From positions 1,925,001-1,989,000 of the forward strand of contig OY282431.1 in NCBI GenBank assembly GCA_958296035.1: a stretch of DNA of 64,000 bases, read 5' to 3'. A model generated the notes under the pieces. That model searched no databases. It was not told the DNA's origin and saw only the letters and a list, made by a program, of their open reading frames with translations. The translations under genes and the position numbers were made by a program. This document shows positions 25,050 through 33,862 of this stretch, one piece after another (position 1 is the stretch's first letter; every line of letters starts with the position of its first letter). The DNA is from Paracoccaceae bacterium. GTDB lineage: Bacteria > Pseudomonadota > Alphaproteobacteria > Rhodobacterales > Rhodobacteraceae.

Positions 25050-27344
25050 CTAGAACTGGCTATCAAGAGCGAATTCGAAGGACTGCGTGACGTCTCCAGG
25101 TACAGTGCGCAACGGATGGGCCAGATTGAAGCGAAGGGCGCCGATGGGTGTCGACCAGAAAAGTGAAACGCCTGCTGCAGCCCGCCATTTCAGAGAATCG
25201 TCAACTTGAATTGTTCCAAAATCCTCCGTACGGCTTAGCCCCCACAATGAACCCGCATCCAGGAACACCCCACCGTCAAGTCCGGCATCCGAAATCGCGC
25301 CAAGTGGAAAGCGACCTTCGAGGCGTGTCACGGCAAAGTAGTTTCCGCCCAGGGCACGACTGCCGGCTACCGCCGAGCGAGGTCCCATGCCGAACGGTGC
25401 GAATCCCCGCATCAGGTCATTGCCCATCTGGAACCGGTCCAGGAGCCCCGGTCCGCCGTCCGTGGCCATAACCGCGCCGGCCTCGACCACTCCGGTAAGC
25501 TTGACCTCTTCGCCGAATGTCGTGGTCTGAGCACCAAGCAGGCCCCGCGTTCGAAGGACCGCTGACCCGCCGGCACCCGTACCAACTTCCTGCTCGAGAC
25601 GTGCGATGAACCCTCTGTCAAGATAGGCACCTGAACGAATGTTGTTGAATTCATACTCATAGCCCAGGCTCGCACCCAAGCCGTAGTCCGGTGCATCGGG
25701 ACCGACTTCCTCGGTTAGAATCTGAGATAGTCCAGTGTATCTGGAAGTATCTAGCTCGACAATTTCACCAAAGAGCCTCAAACGCGACGTTTCGCTGAGC
25801 GGGAATCCGACAAATGCGCCCAGTTGTGATTCCTTGACGTTGATAATGCGGTCGGTTCGTTCAACATTCAATCTGCCTATGGACAGTCCCAGCGCCAGTT
25901 CCCTGTCAAATATGCTTGGGTCGACAAATCTCAGAAAGTAGCTCCTGTCTGTCTTGCCGGTCTCTAACGAGAAGCTCAGTGTCTGCCCCCGACCGAGCAA
26001 ATTGCGCTCGGTAATGCTGACACTGATCGACGCGCCCGCTCGCTGCCCGTAGGCAGCACCGAAGGTAAGCGAACCGGTGGGTGTTTCTTCTACTCCCACG
26101 GTCACGATCTTGCGGTTGCCAGGCAAATCGACATCAGAAAACTCGACATCCGAGAAATACCCCAACGCCCGGATACGTGCTGCAGCAAGCGCCATTTCAC
26201 CCGGACTAAAGGCATCTCCTTCGACAATCCTGAACTGCCGCCGAATCACCCTGTCAAGCGTCGTGACGTTGCCTTCAATTTCAATGCGTTCAATGACGAT
26301 GCGTTCACCGCGCTCGACCAGAAACTCTATGTCTATTCGCTGGTCTTGCGCCCTGACAAGTCGGGGGATCACACGGACAAACGGCATATCCCTGGAACTG
26401 GCGAAATATTCCATTCGCCTTACGGCATCATCCAGTTCAGCAGGAGAGTATACCGAGTCCGACCGAATCCTGCTTTCTTCCAGGATTTCGTTGGCATCAA
26501 TGTCCTCGACATTGCTGGACGCAGTTACTTCTCCGAAGCGATACTGCAGCCCTTCACTAATGTTGAACATCAAGAGGAAGGCATCTCGCGCCCGAGTGAA
26601 CTCAGCAGAGGCAGACCGGATTTCAAAGTCCACATAGCCGCGGGACCTGTAGAAATCTGTCAACAATGTCCTGTCAAGTTCAAGACGCTCCGGCGAGTAG
26701 ACGTCGCTCGACACCAGGGCCCGCAAAATGCTCGCCTGCTTCGACTCCAGAACCCGCCTCAGACGTCTGTCTGAATAGGCCTCGTTGCCGATAAAACTGA
26801 TGCGTTCGATTTCCGTTACGCGACCTTCTTCGATTTCAAAGACGAGGTCCACGAAATTGCCCTCGCGGCGGATTATCTTGGGCGAGACGGTGGCAGCGAG
26901 CCTGCCTACTGCAAAATATACATCGGCAAGACGCGCTGCATCCTGCTCTGCAAGCCAAGGCTGAAATACGCGATTTGGCGTTGACTGAATCCTCGGCAAC
27001 AGGTCGTCTTCGTCGACACGTCGATTGCCTTCGATAGTAATTGACTTGATGATGGGGAACTCAACAACGTGAATTTCCAGCACCGTACCCCTTGGCACGA
27101 TTGTCAGGTCCTCAAAAACGGCCTGGCTGGAGATCCTGCGGTACGCCTCATTCAGGTCGGCAGCAGAAATTCTCCCCGAGAGCGGAAGGCCCGCGAAGTT
27201 GATAACTGTTGCCGCATCAACACGCGTATTGCCAAAAACTTCGATCCTGCTGTAATCGATACTCTGCGCCAGGGCCAGTCCAATCCAACCCAGGCAAATG
27301 ATGAGCACAGCTACAATCGAGATTCGTGCCTGCAGACCGTTCAA
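25050..27344 (-). CDS. bamA: Outer membrane protein assembly factor BamA
   Basis: Core of the BAM complex that folds beta-barrel proteins into the outer membrane. Five POTRA domains (about residues 25-405) precede a 16-strand barrel ending in aromatic Phe (FEFALDSQF). The barrel lid motif normally written VRGF reads MRGF here (NDLMRGFAPFGMGPR). I choose TTG at 27344 (764 aa): GGAG lies 7 nt upstream and the product begins with a good signal peptide (LQARISIVAVLIICLGW, ending LALAQS). The GTG at 27377 lacks a ribosome site and would add 11 polar residues. rseP lies 197 bp upstream. Confidence 0.96.
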   Translation of the reverse strand: MNGLQARISIVAVLIICLGWIGLALAQSIDYSRIEVFGNTRVDAATVINFAGLPLSGRISAADLNEAYRRISSQAVFEDLTIVPRGTVLEIHVVEFPIIKSITIEGNRRVDEDDLLPRIQSTPNRVFQPWLAEQDAARLADVYFAVGRLAATVSPKIIRREGNFVDLVFEIEEGRVTEIERISFIGNEAYSDRRLRRVLESKQASILRALVSSDVYSPERLELDRTLLTDFYRSRGYVDFEIRSASAEFTRARDAFLLMFNISEGLQYRFGEVTASSNVEDIDANEILEESRIRSDSVYSPAELDDAVRRMEYFASSRDMPFVRVIPRLVRAQDQRIDIEFLVERGERIVIERIEIEGNVTTLDRVIRRQFRIVEGDAFSPGEMALAAARIRALGYFSDVEFSDVDLPGNRKIVTVGVEETPTGSLTFGAAYGQRAGASISVSITERNLLGRGQTLSFSLETGKTDRSYFLRFVDPSIFDRELALGLSIGRLNVERTDRIINVKESQLGAFVGFPLSETSRLRLFGEIVELDTSRYTGLSQILTEEVGPDAPDYGLGASLGYEYEFNNIRSGAYLDRGFIARLEQEVGTGAGGSAVLRTRGLLGAQTTTFGEEVKLTGVVEAGAVMATDGGPGLLDRFQMGNDLMRGFAPFGMGPRSAVAGSRALGGNYFAVTRLEGRFPLGAISDAGLDGGVFLDAGSLWGLSRTEDFGTIQVDDSLKWRAAAGVSLFWSTPIGALRFNLAHPLRTVPGDVTQSFEFALDSQF

Positions 27345-27541
27345 CGTCTCACTCCATGTCGCAATTGGTACTTGCACTAACCGGACAACAGTCTAGCGTC
27401 GATCGTGCAAGGCAGTTTTCCGATTTCCCAAGCCGCAGCTTCGCGGGATTCGGCCGAAGGGCCTCCCCTTCGTGTGTCAACTGCGACCGGACATAGGGCC
27501 CGACCGAAATCTCCGCCTGGCTGGATTCGGAATTGATAACT

Positions 27542-28894
27542 CTATCTATCACATGTCAAATCCAAATAAAGCGCGAAAATTAGCAGGAATACTATGAGCG
27601 CGATGCCAATACGGGTCGATATTGCCGCAACTCTTGGCGGCGGCAGTTTTCCAGTTGCTGCTTCGTAGGCATAGAACAGCAAATGCCCTCCGTCCAGCGG
27701 TTGAATGGGAAACAGGTTGAACAATCCGATAACAACCGAAAGCACAGCGACAAGCCTCAGGAACCTGTCGATTCCTTGCGCCGCCACCTCTCCCGACACT
27801 CTTGCAATGCCAACCGGACCGTGCAGTACGTCACAGCCACCCAGTTGACCGAAAAGGCTGTCACCAATTGCCGCCAGCGAACCAGCTGCTACACTCCAGG
27901 TCTGGCGAACGCCAAAGTCGAGAGCCTCCAGTGGACCCGGTGTCCGCAGGGCGGGGTCGAATGCCAGCCCCATTGAAACCCCGATCAGTCGCCTCTCGAC
28001 ATACCCACCCTCGCCGTCCGGAAAGCTCTGAATTCTGCTTTCCAGCACCTTGGACAGCATTCTGCCCTGGCGCCAGATTTCAAGCTGGATGGATTGATCT
28101 CCTGCGGCCTCCACCGCGTTTTGCAGTTGCGCAAATGAAAGCACATCCTTGTCGTTGACAGTGAGAATGACATCGTCAATCTCTATTTCTGCATCACTGG
28201 CTGCAGAGCCGGGCGCCACGGCCGCCACAATGGCTGGAGTCGGAAACGGCCCCTCAATCCTGCGGGTTCGGCCCTCGCGGACAATGGTATAGATCGGCAG
28301 TTCGCTGAGGTCAGCGTTCCGTCCGTAGGTCACGATATCCCAGATCTCGTGGACTTCCTCGCCATTAATGGCAAGTATCTCATCGCCGGGTTGCAAGCCT
28401 GTATGCTCCCAGGGAAGTGCCTTGACGTGTTCCACCACCGGTGGAGACTGTACCTGCCCCTCAAGCATGAACATTCCAGCAAACAGAACCACCGCGAGCA
28501 GAAAGCTGGCCAAGGGACCGGCGGCGACAATCACAACCCGCTTCCTCAACGGAACACCAGCCAGCAAGTACATTCCTGAAACCGGACGCTTGCCATCTGA
28601 CTCGGTCAATCCGGAACGGCCATCGCCGCGACCGTTATCGGAAGCTTGATCTCCCTGACGCTGCGGCGAAGCTGATGGGTTGTCGAATTTCACATATCCG
28701 CCCAGCAAAATCAGCGAAAACTTCCATATGGTCCCGCGTCGATCACGGCGCTGCACAAGTGTTGGGCCAAACCCAACCGAGAACTCCAGGGCGATGACAC
28801 CGCACAGCCGCGCTGCCAGGTAGTGGCCAAACTCATGAACAACCACAACGATGGCAACGAGCACGATGAAAGCCAGCAAATCAAATGCGGGGAT
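27542..28894 (-). CDS. rseP: Site-2 zinc metalloprotease RseP
   Basis: Intramembrane protease (S2P family) that cleaves anti-sigma factors and remnant signal peptides. The zinc motif HEFGH is at the end of the first membrane helix, a PDZ domain follows (PGDEILAINGEEV; a second PDZ-like part with IDDVILTVNDKDV), and the C-terminal LDG motif is LFPIQPLDGGH. No ATG or GTG lies upstream of HEFGH in frame. TTG at 28879 leaves a short first helix and lies 23 nt from the ribosome site. ATC at 28894 lies 8 nt after a perfect AGGAGG and puts the first zinc His at residue 20, as in the family, so an ATC start is proposed (450 aa). Confidence 0.9.
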   Translation of the reverse strand: MPAFDLLAFIVLVAIVVVVHEFGHYLAARLCGVIALEFSVGFGPTLVQRRDRRGTIWKFSLILLGGYVKFDNPSASPQRQGDQASDNGRGDGRSGLTESDGKRPVSGMYLLAGVPLRKRVVIVAAGPLASFLLAVVLFAGMFMLEGQVQSPPVVEHVKALPWEHTGLQPGDEILAINGEEVHEIWDIVTYGRNADLSELPIYTIVREGRTRRIEGPFPTPAIVAAVAPGSAASDAEIEIDDVILTVNDKDVLSFAQLQNAVEAAGDQSIQLEIWRQGRMLSKVLESRIQSFPDGEGGYVERRLIGVSMGLAFDPALRTPGPLEALDFGVRQTWSVAAGSLAAIGDSLFGQLGGCDVLHGPVGIARVSGEVAAQGIDRFLRLVAVLSVVIGLFNLFPIQPLDGGHLLFYAYEAATGKLPPPRVAAISTRIGIALIVFLLIFALYLDLTCDR

Positions 28895-28908
28895 TGGTTT
28901 GCCCTCCT
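28892..28908 (-). promoter_or_regulatory. Strong Shine-Dalgarno plus apparent ATC start of rseP
   Basis: AGGAGG occupies 28908-28903; eight bases later comes ATC (28894-28892), in frame with rseP. The nearest accepted alternative, TTG at 28879, is 23 nt from AGGAGG. Confidence 0.55.
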
Positions 28909-29241
28909 GTTACAGACACTGGCATGATTTCCAGCTTCCGCAACCACGCCCAATTGCAGGGATCATCCATGACGGCACCGGGCGGAAACCGGTTGCCGAT
29001 CGGGCTACGAAACAGTTTCCCTGGTCGATTGCTCGTCGGTATGTCAATTGTCCTCCCATCGGCCGACCAACACCGAAACATCCTCATGCCAATCTGGCTG
29101 TAGTCACCAGCATCAGCAACAGGCAAGGCGTGGACTGGCAGCACACGACTGGTCCGTTGAGGCATTGTCTTTGGCCGACCTCATAGGCATCGGGCGAACT
29201 CTGGCTCGACAGGGTCGAATTGCCCACACGGTACGAGCCAG
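28895..29241. other. Intergenic where dxr would be expected (347 bp)
   Basis: In most alphaproteobacteria dxr lies between cdsA and rseP. Here there is a 347-bp gap; no frame on either strand resembles any part of DXP reductoisomerase. It probably contains a promoter for rseP-lpxB. Confidence 0.6.
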
Positions 29242-30042
29242 TCAAGAGACACTCAAGAAGAGAAACATGAGATGCAGCAATCCCAGCAAGGCACCTGCAC
29301 CTGCCATGCCGTCGAATCGGTCCAGAACACCTCCATGCCCGGGTATCAGAGCCGAGCTGTCCTTAACCCCGGCCCTGCGTTTGATCCAGCTCTCGAACAG
29401 GTCTCCTGCCTGGGCGGCCATCGAAAACGCGATGCCGAGCCAAAGCGCCCATCCGCCCACCATGGACGTGAAGAGGAAACTGACCAATATTGCGGAAACC
29501 CAACCGGCGATAATTCCGGACCAGTGCTTTTCGGGACTTAGCCAGACGGGCAGAGACCTACCTCCCAACAGGCGCCCGAATACATAGCCAGATATGTCAG
29601 TGGCCACGACAACCAGGATAATCCACGATACCATCCACAGTGAGTCTGCTATGAAACTTCGCAGCAGGAAGAACTCATATGTTGAAAGAAAAATCAGCAT
29701 TCCTGCCAGAGCGAACTCGCGGCGGCGGCCGCGAATGGCAAAGCTGCTAGCTGGCACCAGGGCAAGAGCTGCGAACAACCCGACCAACGATGGGCCTGCC
29801 GCCACTGCGACCACTATCAGAGTCAGACCGCATACAGTGCCGAACACCCACGGGAACCAGGGTGGATGTTCAGTGGAAGTCAATCCAACAAGCTCAGCGA
29901 ACATCAGACCGGCGAGAACCGCACAGAACAGGAGAAAGATGAACCCACCGGCATAAACGGCTAGTGCTCCACATAGTGCCAAGACCACGGCCGATGCCGC
30001 CCGGGCCGGAAAATCCGAGAAATTATGGGGCAAGTGATCCAT
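29242..30042 (-). CDS. cdsA: Phosphatidate cytidylyltransferase
   Basis: Makes CDP-diacylglycerol from phosphatidic acid and CTP, the branch point of phospholipid synthesis, in the inner membrane. 266 aa with about seven hydrophobic helices. The C-terminal CdsA signature is present in diverged form: KRRAGVKDSSALIPGHGGVLDRFDGM split over the last 50 residues, plus DISGYVFGRLLGGRSL and SPEKHWSGIIAG before it. Start ATG at 30042, 3 bp after uppS. Confidence 0.95.
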   Translation of the reverse strand: MDHLPHNFSDFPARAASAVVLALCGALAVYAGGFIFLLFCAVLAGLMFAELVGLTSTEHPPWFPWVFGTVCGLTLIVVAVAAGPSLVGLFAALALVPASSFAIRGRRREFALAGMLIFLSTYEFFLLRSFIADSLWMVSWIILVVVATDISGYVFGRLLGGRSLPVWLSPEKHWSGIIAGWVSAILVSFLFTSMVGGWALWLGIAFSMAAQAGDLFESWIKRRAGVKDSSALIPGHGGVLDRFDGMAGAGALLGLLHLMFLFLSVS

Positions 30043-30045
30043 TTC

Positions 30046-30789
30046 CTATAGCGCACCAAATCGGCGAGAGCGCCGTGCAAAACGTTCCACAACCGATGTA
30101 AATTCGGCTACCGTAAAATCCGGCCACAACGTGTCCACGAATTCAAGCTCGGCATAGGCTGCCTGCCACAGCAGAAAGTTCGACAGCCGTAATTCTCCCG
30201 ACGTGCGGATAATCAGATCAGGGTCGGGCAGGTCTGGTGCGTAGGCATACCGTGACACCAGGTCCTCACTGATCTGATCGACGTTTACTTCTCCGTTCCT
30301 GACCGCCTCAGCAACCTGACGCACGATGTGGGCAATTTCCCGCCGGCCTCCGTAGTTCAGGGCTACGGTCAGCAAGAGCGATCGATTGTCGGCGGTTGCC
30401 TCTTCCAACATTGCCATCCTGGCAACCAAGGTATGGCTTAACCGGCGACGACTACCTATGAATCGGATACGCACGCCATAGTCCTGCAGCATCTCCAGTT
30501 CGGAGTCGATATAGGCCTGGAACAACTCGGTCAGGCGATTGATTTCGTGCCGCCCGCGCTTCCAGTTTTCAGTCGAAAACGCAAATACGGTAAGAAACCG
30601 GATACCGTGGTCAGGACAGCACTTGACGATTTCACGCAGGCGTTCGGCTCCTGCCCGGTGTCCCTCCAGGCGAGGCAGGCCTCGTTTCCTTGCCCAGCGA
30701 CCATTGCCGTCCATGACAATGGCGACATGCTGCGGAATAACAGATACCCGCCCACGGAATATGGAGGCGGCACGAATTTCTGGCTCCAT
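30046..30789 (-). CDS. uppS: Undecaprenyl diphosphate synthase
   Basis: cis-Prenyltransferase making the C55 lipid carrier for peptidoglycan and O-antigen. The signature AIVMDGNGRWARKRGLPR (catalytic Asp) lies near residue 25, FSTENWKR near 80, and the C-terminal substrate motif RTSGELRLSNFLLWQAAYAE at about 193-212, all intact. ATG at 30789 chosen (247 aa); a TTG one codon upstream is possible. Five bp separate it from frr, so the two are one transcript. Confidence 0.97.
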   Translation of the reverse strand: MEPEIRAASIFRGRVSVIPQHVAIVMDGNGRWARKRGLPRLEGHRAGAERLREIVKCCPDHGIRFLTVFAFSTENWKRGRHEINRLTELFQAYIDSELEMLQDYGVRIRFIGSRRRLSHTLVARMAMLEEATADNRSLLLTVALNYGGRREIAHIVRQVAEAVRNGEVNVDQISEDLVSRYAYAPDLPDPDLIIRTSGELRLSNFLLWQAAYAELEFVDTLWPDFTVAEFTSVVERFARRSRRFGAL

Positions 30790-30794
30790 CAACC

Positions 30795-31361
30795 TTATAC
30801 AGCCATCACTTCGGTCTGCTTTGACTCCAGCAATTGGTCGACCTCGGCAACGTACCTGTCAGTGATTTCCTGGACTTCGTCCGACCATAACCGGACCTCG
30901 TCTTCGCTGACCCCGTCGACCTTTGCCTTGCGAAGTTGCTCCATCCCATCCCGCCTGACGTTGCGAATGGCAACCCGTGTTGTTTCTGCATACTGCGCAG
31001 CGACGCGTGTTAGCTTAAGGCGTCGTTGCTCATTGAGTTCGGGTACTGGCAGGCGGATTACGGTGCCCTCCACGACCGGTGTGATGCCAAGCCCCGAATC
31101 CTGAATAGCCTTGGCCACATTCGACACAATCGATTTGTCCCACACCGAGATTGACAGCAGGCGCGGCTCGGGGACGTTGACTGTTCCACATTGTGGAAGT
31201 GGCATGCGCGTGCCATAGGCTTCGACAACAATCGGCTCGACCATGACTGCCGATGCACGTCCGGTTCGCAACGATGCAAACTCACGTTTCAGTGCCGCAA
31301 TTGCGCCATTCATTCGGCGCTCCAAATCATCCAGATCAAGTTCAAAATCGTCGATTGTCAT
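30795..31361 (-). CDS. frr: Ribosome recycling factor
   Basis: Releases ribosomes from mRNA after termination together with EF-G. 188 aa, the usual size. Domain I three-helix bundle starts [25 protein letters not shown] (split) and closes with [20 protein letters not shown]; domain II holds [23 protein letters not shown] at 31361 chosen because the family begins a few residues before the first helix and AAGGAT lies about 10 nt upstream; an upstream in-frame extension to 31481 looks non-coding. Confidence 0.97.
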   Translation of the reverse strand: MTIDDFELDLDDLERRMNGAIAALKREFASLRTGRASAVMVEPIVVEAYGTRMPLPQCGTVNVPEPRLLSISVWDKSIVSNVAKAIQDSGLGITPVVEGTVIRLPVPELNEQRRLKLTRVAAQYAETTRVAIRNVRRDGMEQLRKAKVDGVSEDEVRLWSDEVQEITDRYVAEVDQLLESKQTEVMAV

Positions 31362-31815
31362 CGTGGTGTATCCTTCACGCAATTTTTCATTCTGCCTGGC
31401 TGCAAGGGCAGGTATTGTCGCGTAACCACTGTCCTCTCCGCCAATTGGTTCAATACAGGGAGCGGGCCAACCGCAAATCAATCACTCCATGAACCTGCAC
31501 GAAGGTTATTGCTGCGAATGATGCCGTTCTGGACATCAATCGGCAAGCAACGGTGTGCATTTATGCATACGCCTTATCGATACTGGACCATGTTGATTAC
31601 CATCAAGGGGTCGATCGCCAAACCTCAAGAGTTGCCGATCGGAACTGCCAGTTACGCGCCGCGCAAGTTGGTACTAGACGCAGTCGGCATGCATAACAAG
31701 CAATGGCAGCCACCGGGTCGGCCGTCGGCTCCCCTGCTGTACGGTTGCTCTGACAGGATACCCGAATATCCTCAGCCGGGTCCAGTCCCTGAATATCCGG
31801 GTTGGCCCGAACCCG
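31362..31815. other. Intergenic between pyrH and frr (454 bp)
   Basis: Unusually long for this gene pair, which is normally separated by tens of bases. No gene, hairpin terminator or RNA recognised; it may hold a separate promoter for frr-uppS-cdsA. Confidence 0.55.
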
Positions 31816-32547
31816 CTATACACTGTTACGGCCAGGGACGATGGTCGTAAACGTCCCCCTGCCCTCGATCACCTTCCGGAAATTTCCTGATGGCTTCAGC
31901 GAGAATACCACAAGCTTAAGGTTGCTGTCTCGGGCCATGGCAATCGCAGAACCATCCATTACCAATAGCTTTTTCCTGAAGACTTCCTCATAACTGATAG
32001 TCTCGTATCTCCTGGCATCGGAATTGGCCCTTGGGTCCTTGTCATAGACACCGTCGACCTGGGTACCCTTGTACACAATGTCGCAGCCAAGTTCACTGGC
32101 GCGCAGGGTTGCTGCCGTATCGGTCGTGAAATACGGATTCCCGGTGCCGGCTGCGAAGATGCAAACACGCCCTCGTTCGAGGTGTCTTACAGCACGGCGG
32201 TAAAGGTATGGTTCGCAGATTTCATCAAGACGGATGGCTGACATGACCCGCGTCGAGAGGCCCACCGACTCCATGGCAGCTTGCAGGGCCAGCGCGTTGA
32301 CGATGGTGGCAAGCATGCCCATGTGGTCGGCAGTTGTTCGTGGCAGGCCTTGCCGCGAAGCCCCCAGGCCACGGAAAATGTTGCCCCCACCAATTACAAT
32401 GCACAATTCGACCCCGAGCTCGCTGACCAGCGAGATTTCACGGGCCACATCGACAACCGTTGGAGGATGAATGCCGTACTCAAGCCGGCCCATCAGCGAC
32501 TCACCGGACAATTTGAGCATGATTCGATTACCAGTACCTGGCGTCAA
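31816..32547 (-). CDS. pyrH: UMP kinase
   Basis: Phosphorylates UMP to UDP in pyrimidine nucleotide synthesis; bacterial amino-acid-kinase fold hexamer. 243 aa. Conserved blocks: MLKLSGESLMG at residues 10-20, IVIGGGNIFRG at about 52-62, ADHMGMLATIVNALAL, FAAGTGNPYFTTDTAA, and DGVYDKDPR. Start is TTG at 32547 with AGGGA 8 nt upstream; no other plausible start precedes the kinase motif. First gene of the minus-strand cluster, divergent from miaA. The usual upstream rpsB-tsf pair is not here. Confidence 0.96.
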   Translation of the reverse strand: MTPGTGNRIMLKLSGESLMGRLEYGIHPPTVVDVAREISLVSELGVELCIVIGGGNIFRGLGASRQGLPRTTADHMGMLATIVNALALQAAMESVGLSTRVMSAIRLDEICEPYLYRRAVRHLERGRVCIFAAGTGNPYFTTDTAATLRASELGCDIVYKGTQVDGVYDKDPRANSDARRYETISYEEVFRKKLLVMDGSAIAMARDSNLKLVVFSLKPSGNFRKVIEGRGTFTTIVPGRNSV

Positions 32548-32662
32548 GCAACTGATCCCTGAAATTCAGATATTATCAAAGGTAGCCCGGTCGCCCGACC
32601 TTCTTTATCATGGGCATGCAATTATATGATTGACGATTCCATGACAATGAACTGCCTGCTCT

Positions 32663-32680
32663 GGGAGGCACAAGACAATC
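32663..32680 (+). promoter_or_regulatory. Strong Shine-Dalgarno plus apparent ATC start of miaA
   Basis: GGGAGG at 32663-32668 is followed after nine bases by ATC (32678-32680), in frame with miaA. Between the in-frame TGA at 32648 and the P-loop there is no ATG, GTG or TTG. Confidence 0.6.
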
Positions 32681-33577
32681 AGGCTAAACAATCTTCCTGA
32701 ATTCTCTGCCCGCGGGCCAATTCTGATAGCTGGGCCGACGGCTATTGGCAAGTCGCACCTGGCCATGGACCTGGCCGCCAGGTTCGGAGGCGTTGTCATC
32801 AATGCGGACGCCCTGCAGGTGTACTCTTGCTGGCGCATCCTGACCGCCAGACCAACACCAGAGGACGAGGCCAAAGTACCGCATCGCCTTTATGGGCACG
32901 TTGTGCATGACCGGCGGTATTCGGTTGGCGACTGGCTCGTTGACATCGAGAAGAGTCTGGTCGGCCTGCATGGGAAACGACCGGTTATCGTGGGAGGAAC
33001 CGGATTATATTTCGAGGCCCTGGTTCACGGGTTGGCGCCAATTCCCCCTATTTCGGCCCAGGTATCCGACCAATTCGAAGAGCTCTCGCGCAAGTATGGA
33101 GTGCAGTTCTTTGTCAGCGACTTGCAGACTCGGGATCCGGATTCCTGTGCCACCCTGGATCTCGACAATCCAGTGCGCGTGAGAAGGGCATGGGAAGTCT
33201 TGCAATCGTCCGGGCGTGGCATTTCCAGCTGGCGAAAGGAACCCGTTAGGCCGCTTGTGAATTTGGATGCCGCCGCTGCCATTGTCCTGACCTGTGATCC
33301 ACAAGTCCTGGCCAACCGGATTGTCTCGCGCGTGCATCGCATGCTCCGACATGGTGTCCTTGACGAGTGCAAGAGCATGGATAACCGCTGGAATCCCGCC
33401 CTTCCCTCATGTCAGGCACACGGCGCTCGACAATTCATGGCCTACCTGCATGGCCGCTGCAGCCTGGATCAGGCATTATGTGAAACTGCAACCATCACTC
33501 GGCAATACGCCAAGCGGCAGCGCAGCTGGCACAGAACCCGCATGCGCAACTGGCATTGGGTCGAAGTCAATTTGTAA
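32678..33577 (+). CDS. miaA: tRNA dimethylallyltransferase
   Basis: Adds the dimethylallyl group to A37 of tRNAs reading UNN codons. P-loop GPTAIGKS is at about residues 18-25, then VINADALQVY, the VGGTGLYFEAL block, DNPVRVRRAWEVL, and SCQAHGARQFMAYL near the C-terminus. The first in-frame ATG (32765) lies after the P-loop and would remove it. The proposed start is ATC at 32678, 9 nt after GGGAGG, giving 299 aa, the usual length. Alternatives are a sequence error or a damaged start. Divergent from pyrH. Confidence 0.92.
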   Translation: MRLNNLPEFSARGPILIAGPTAIGKSHLAMDLAARFGGVVINADALQVYSCWRILTARPTPEDEAKVPHRLYGHVVHDRRYSVGDWLVDIEKSLVGLHGKRPVIVGGTGLYFEALVHGLAPIPPISAQVSDQFEELSRKYGVQFFVSDLQTRDPDSCATLDLDNPVRVRRAWEVLQSSGRGISSWRKEPVRPLVNLDAAAAIVLTCDPQVLANRIVSRVHRMLRHGVLDECKSMDNRWNPALPSCQAHGARQFMAYLHGRCSLDQALCETATITRQYAKRQRSWHRTRMRNWHWVEVNL

Positions 33578-33862
33578 CTGGTAGCTGCCCCGGCAAGAAG
33601 TCACGCATCAATGCCAGGTGGCGCAAGTGCATGCAGACACTCGACAAGGGTGATTTTGCCTCAATTGTGAATTGCCGTCGAATGCATACGCCTTTCATGT
33701 GTAGTTCGTCGGAGATTATGCTTTTTGCCGATTCGGTTTCCAGGCTCCGGTTTTCCACGGTTACAAATCAGCGGTTAGATGCCCGGCAAACGTTTCTTCT
33801 GAAGGCATGACTCGCCGCCTCCTGAGCCATCGCTGCAGGTATCCGGAACAGCTGTGATGCCG

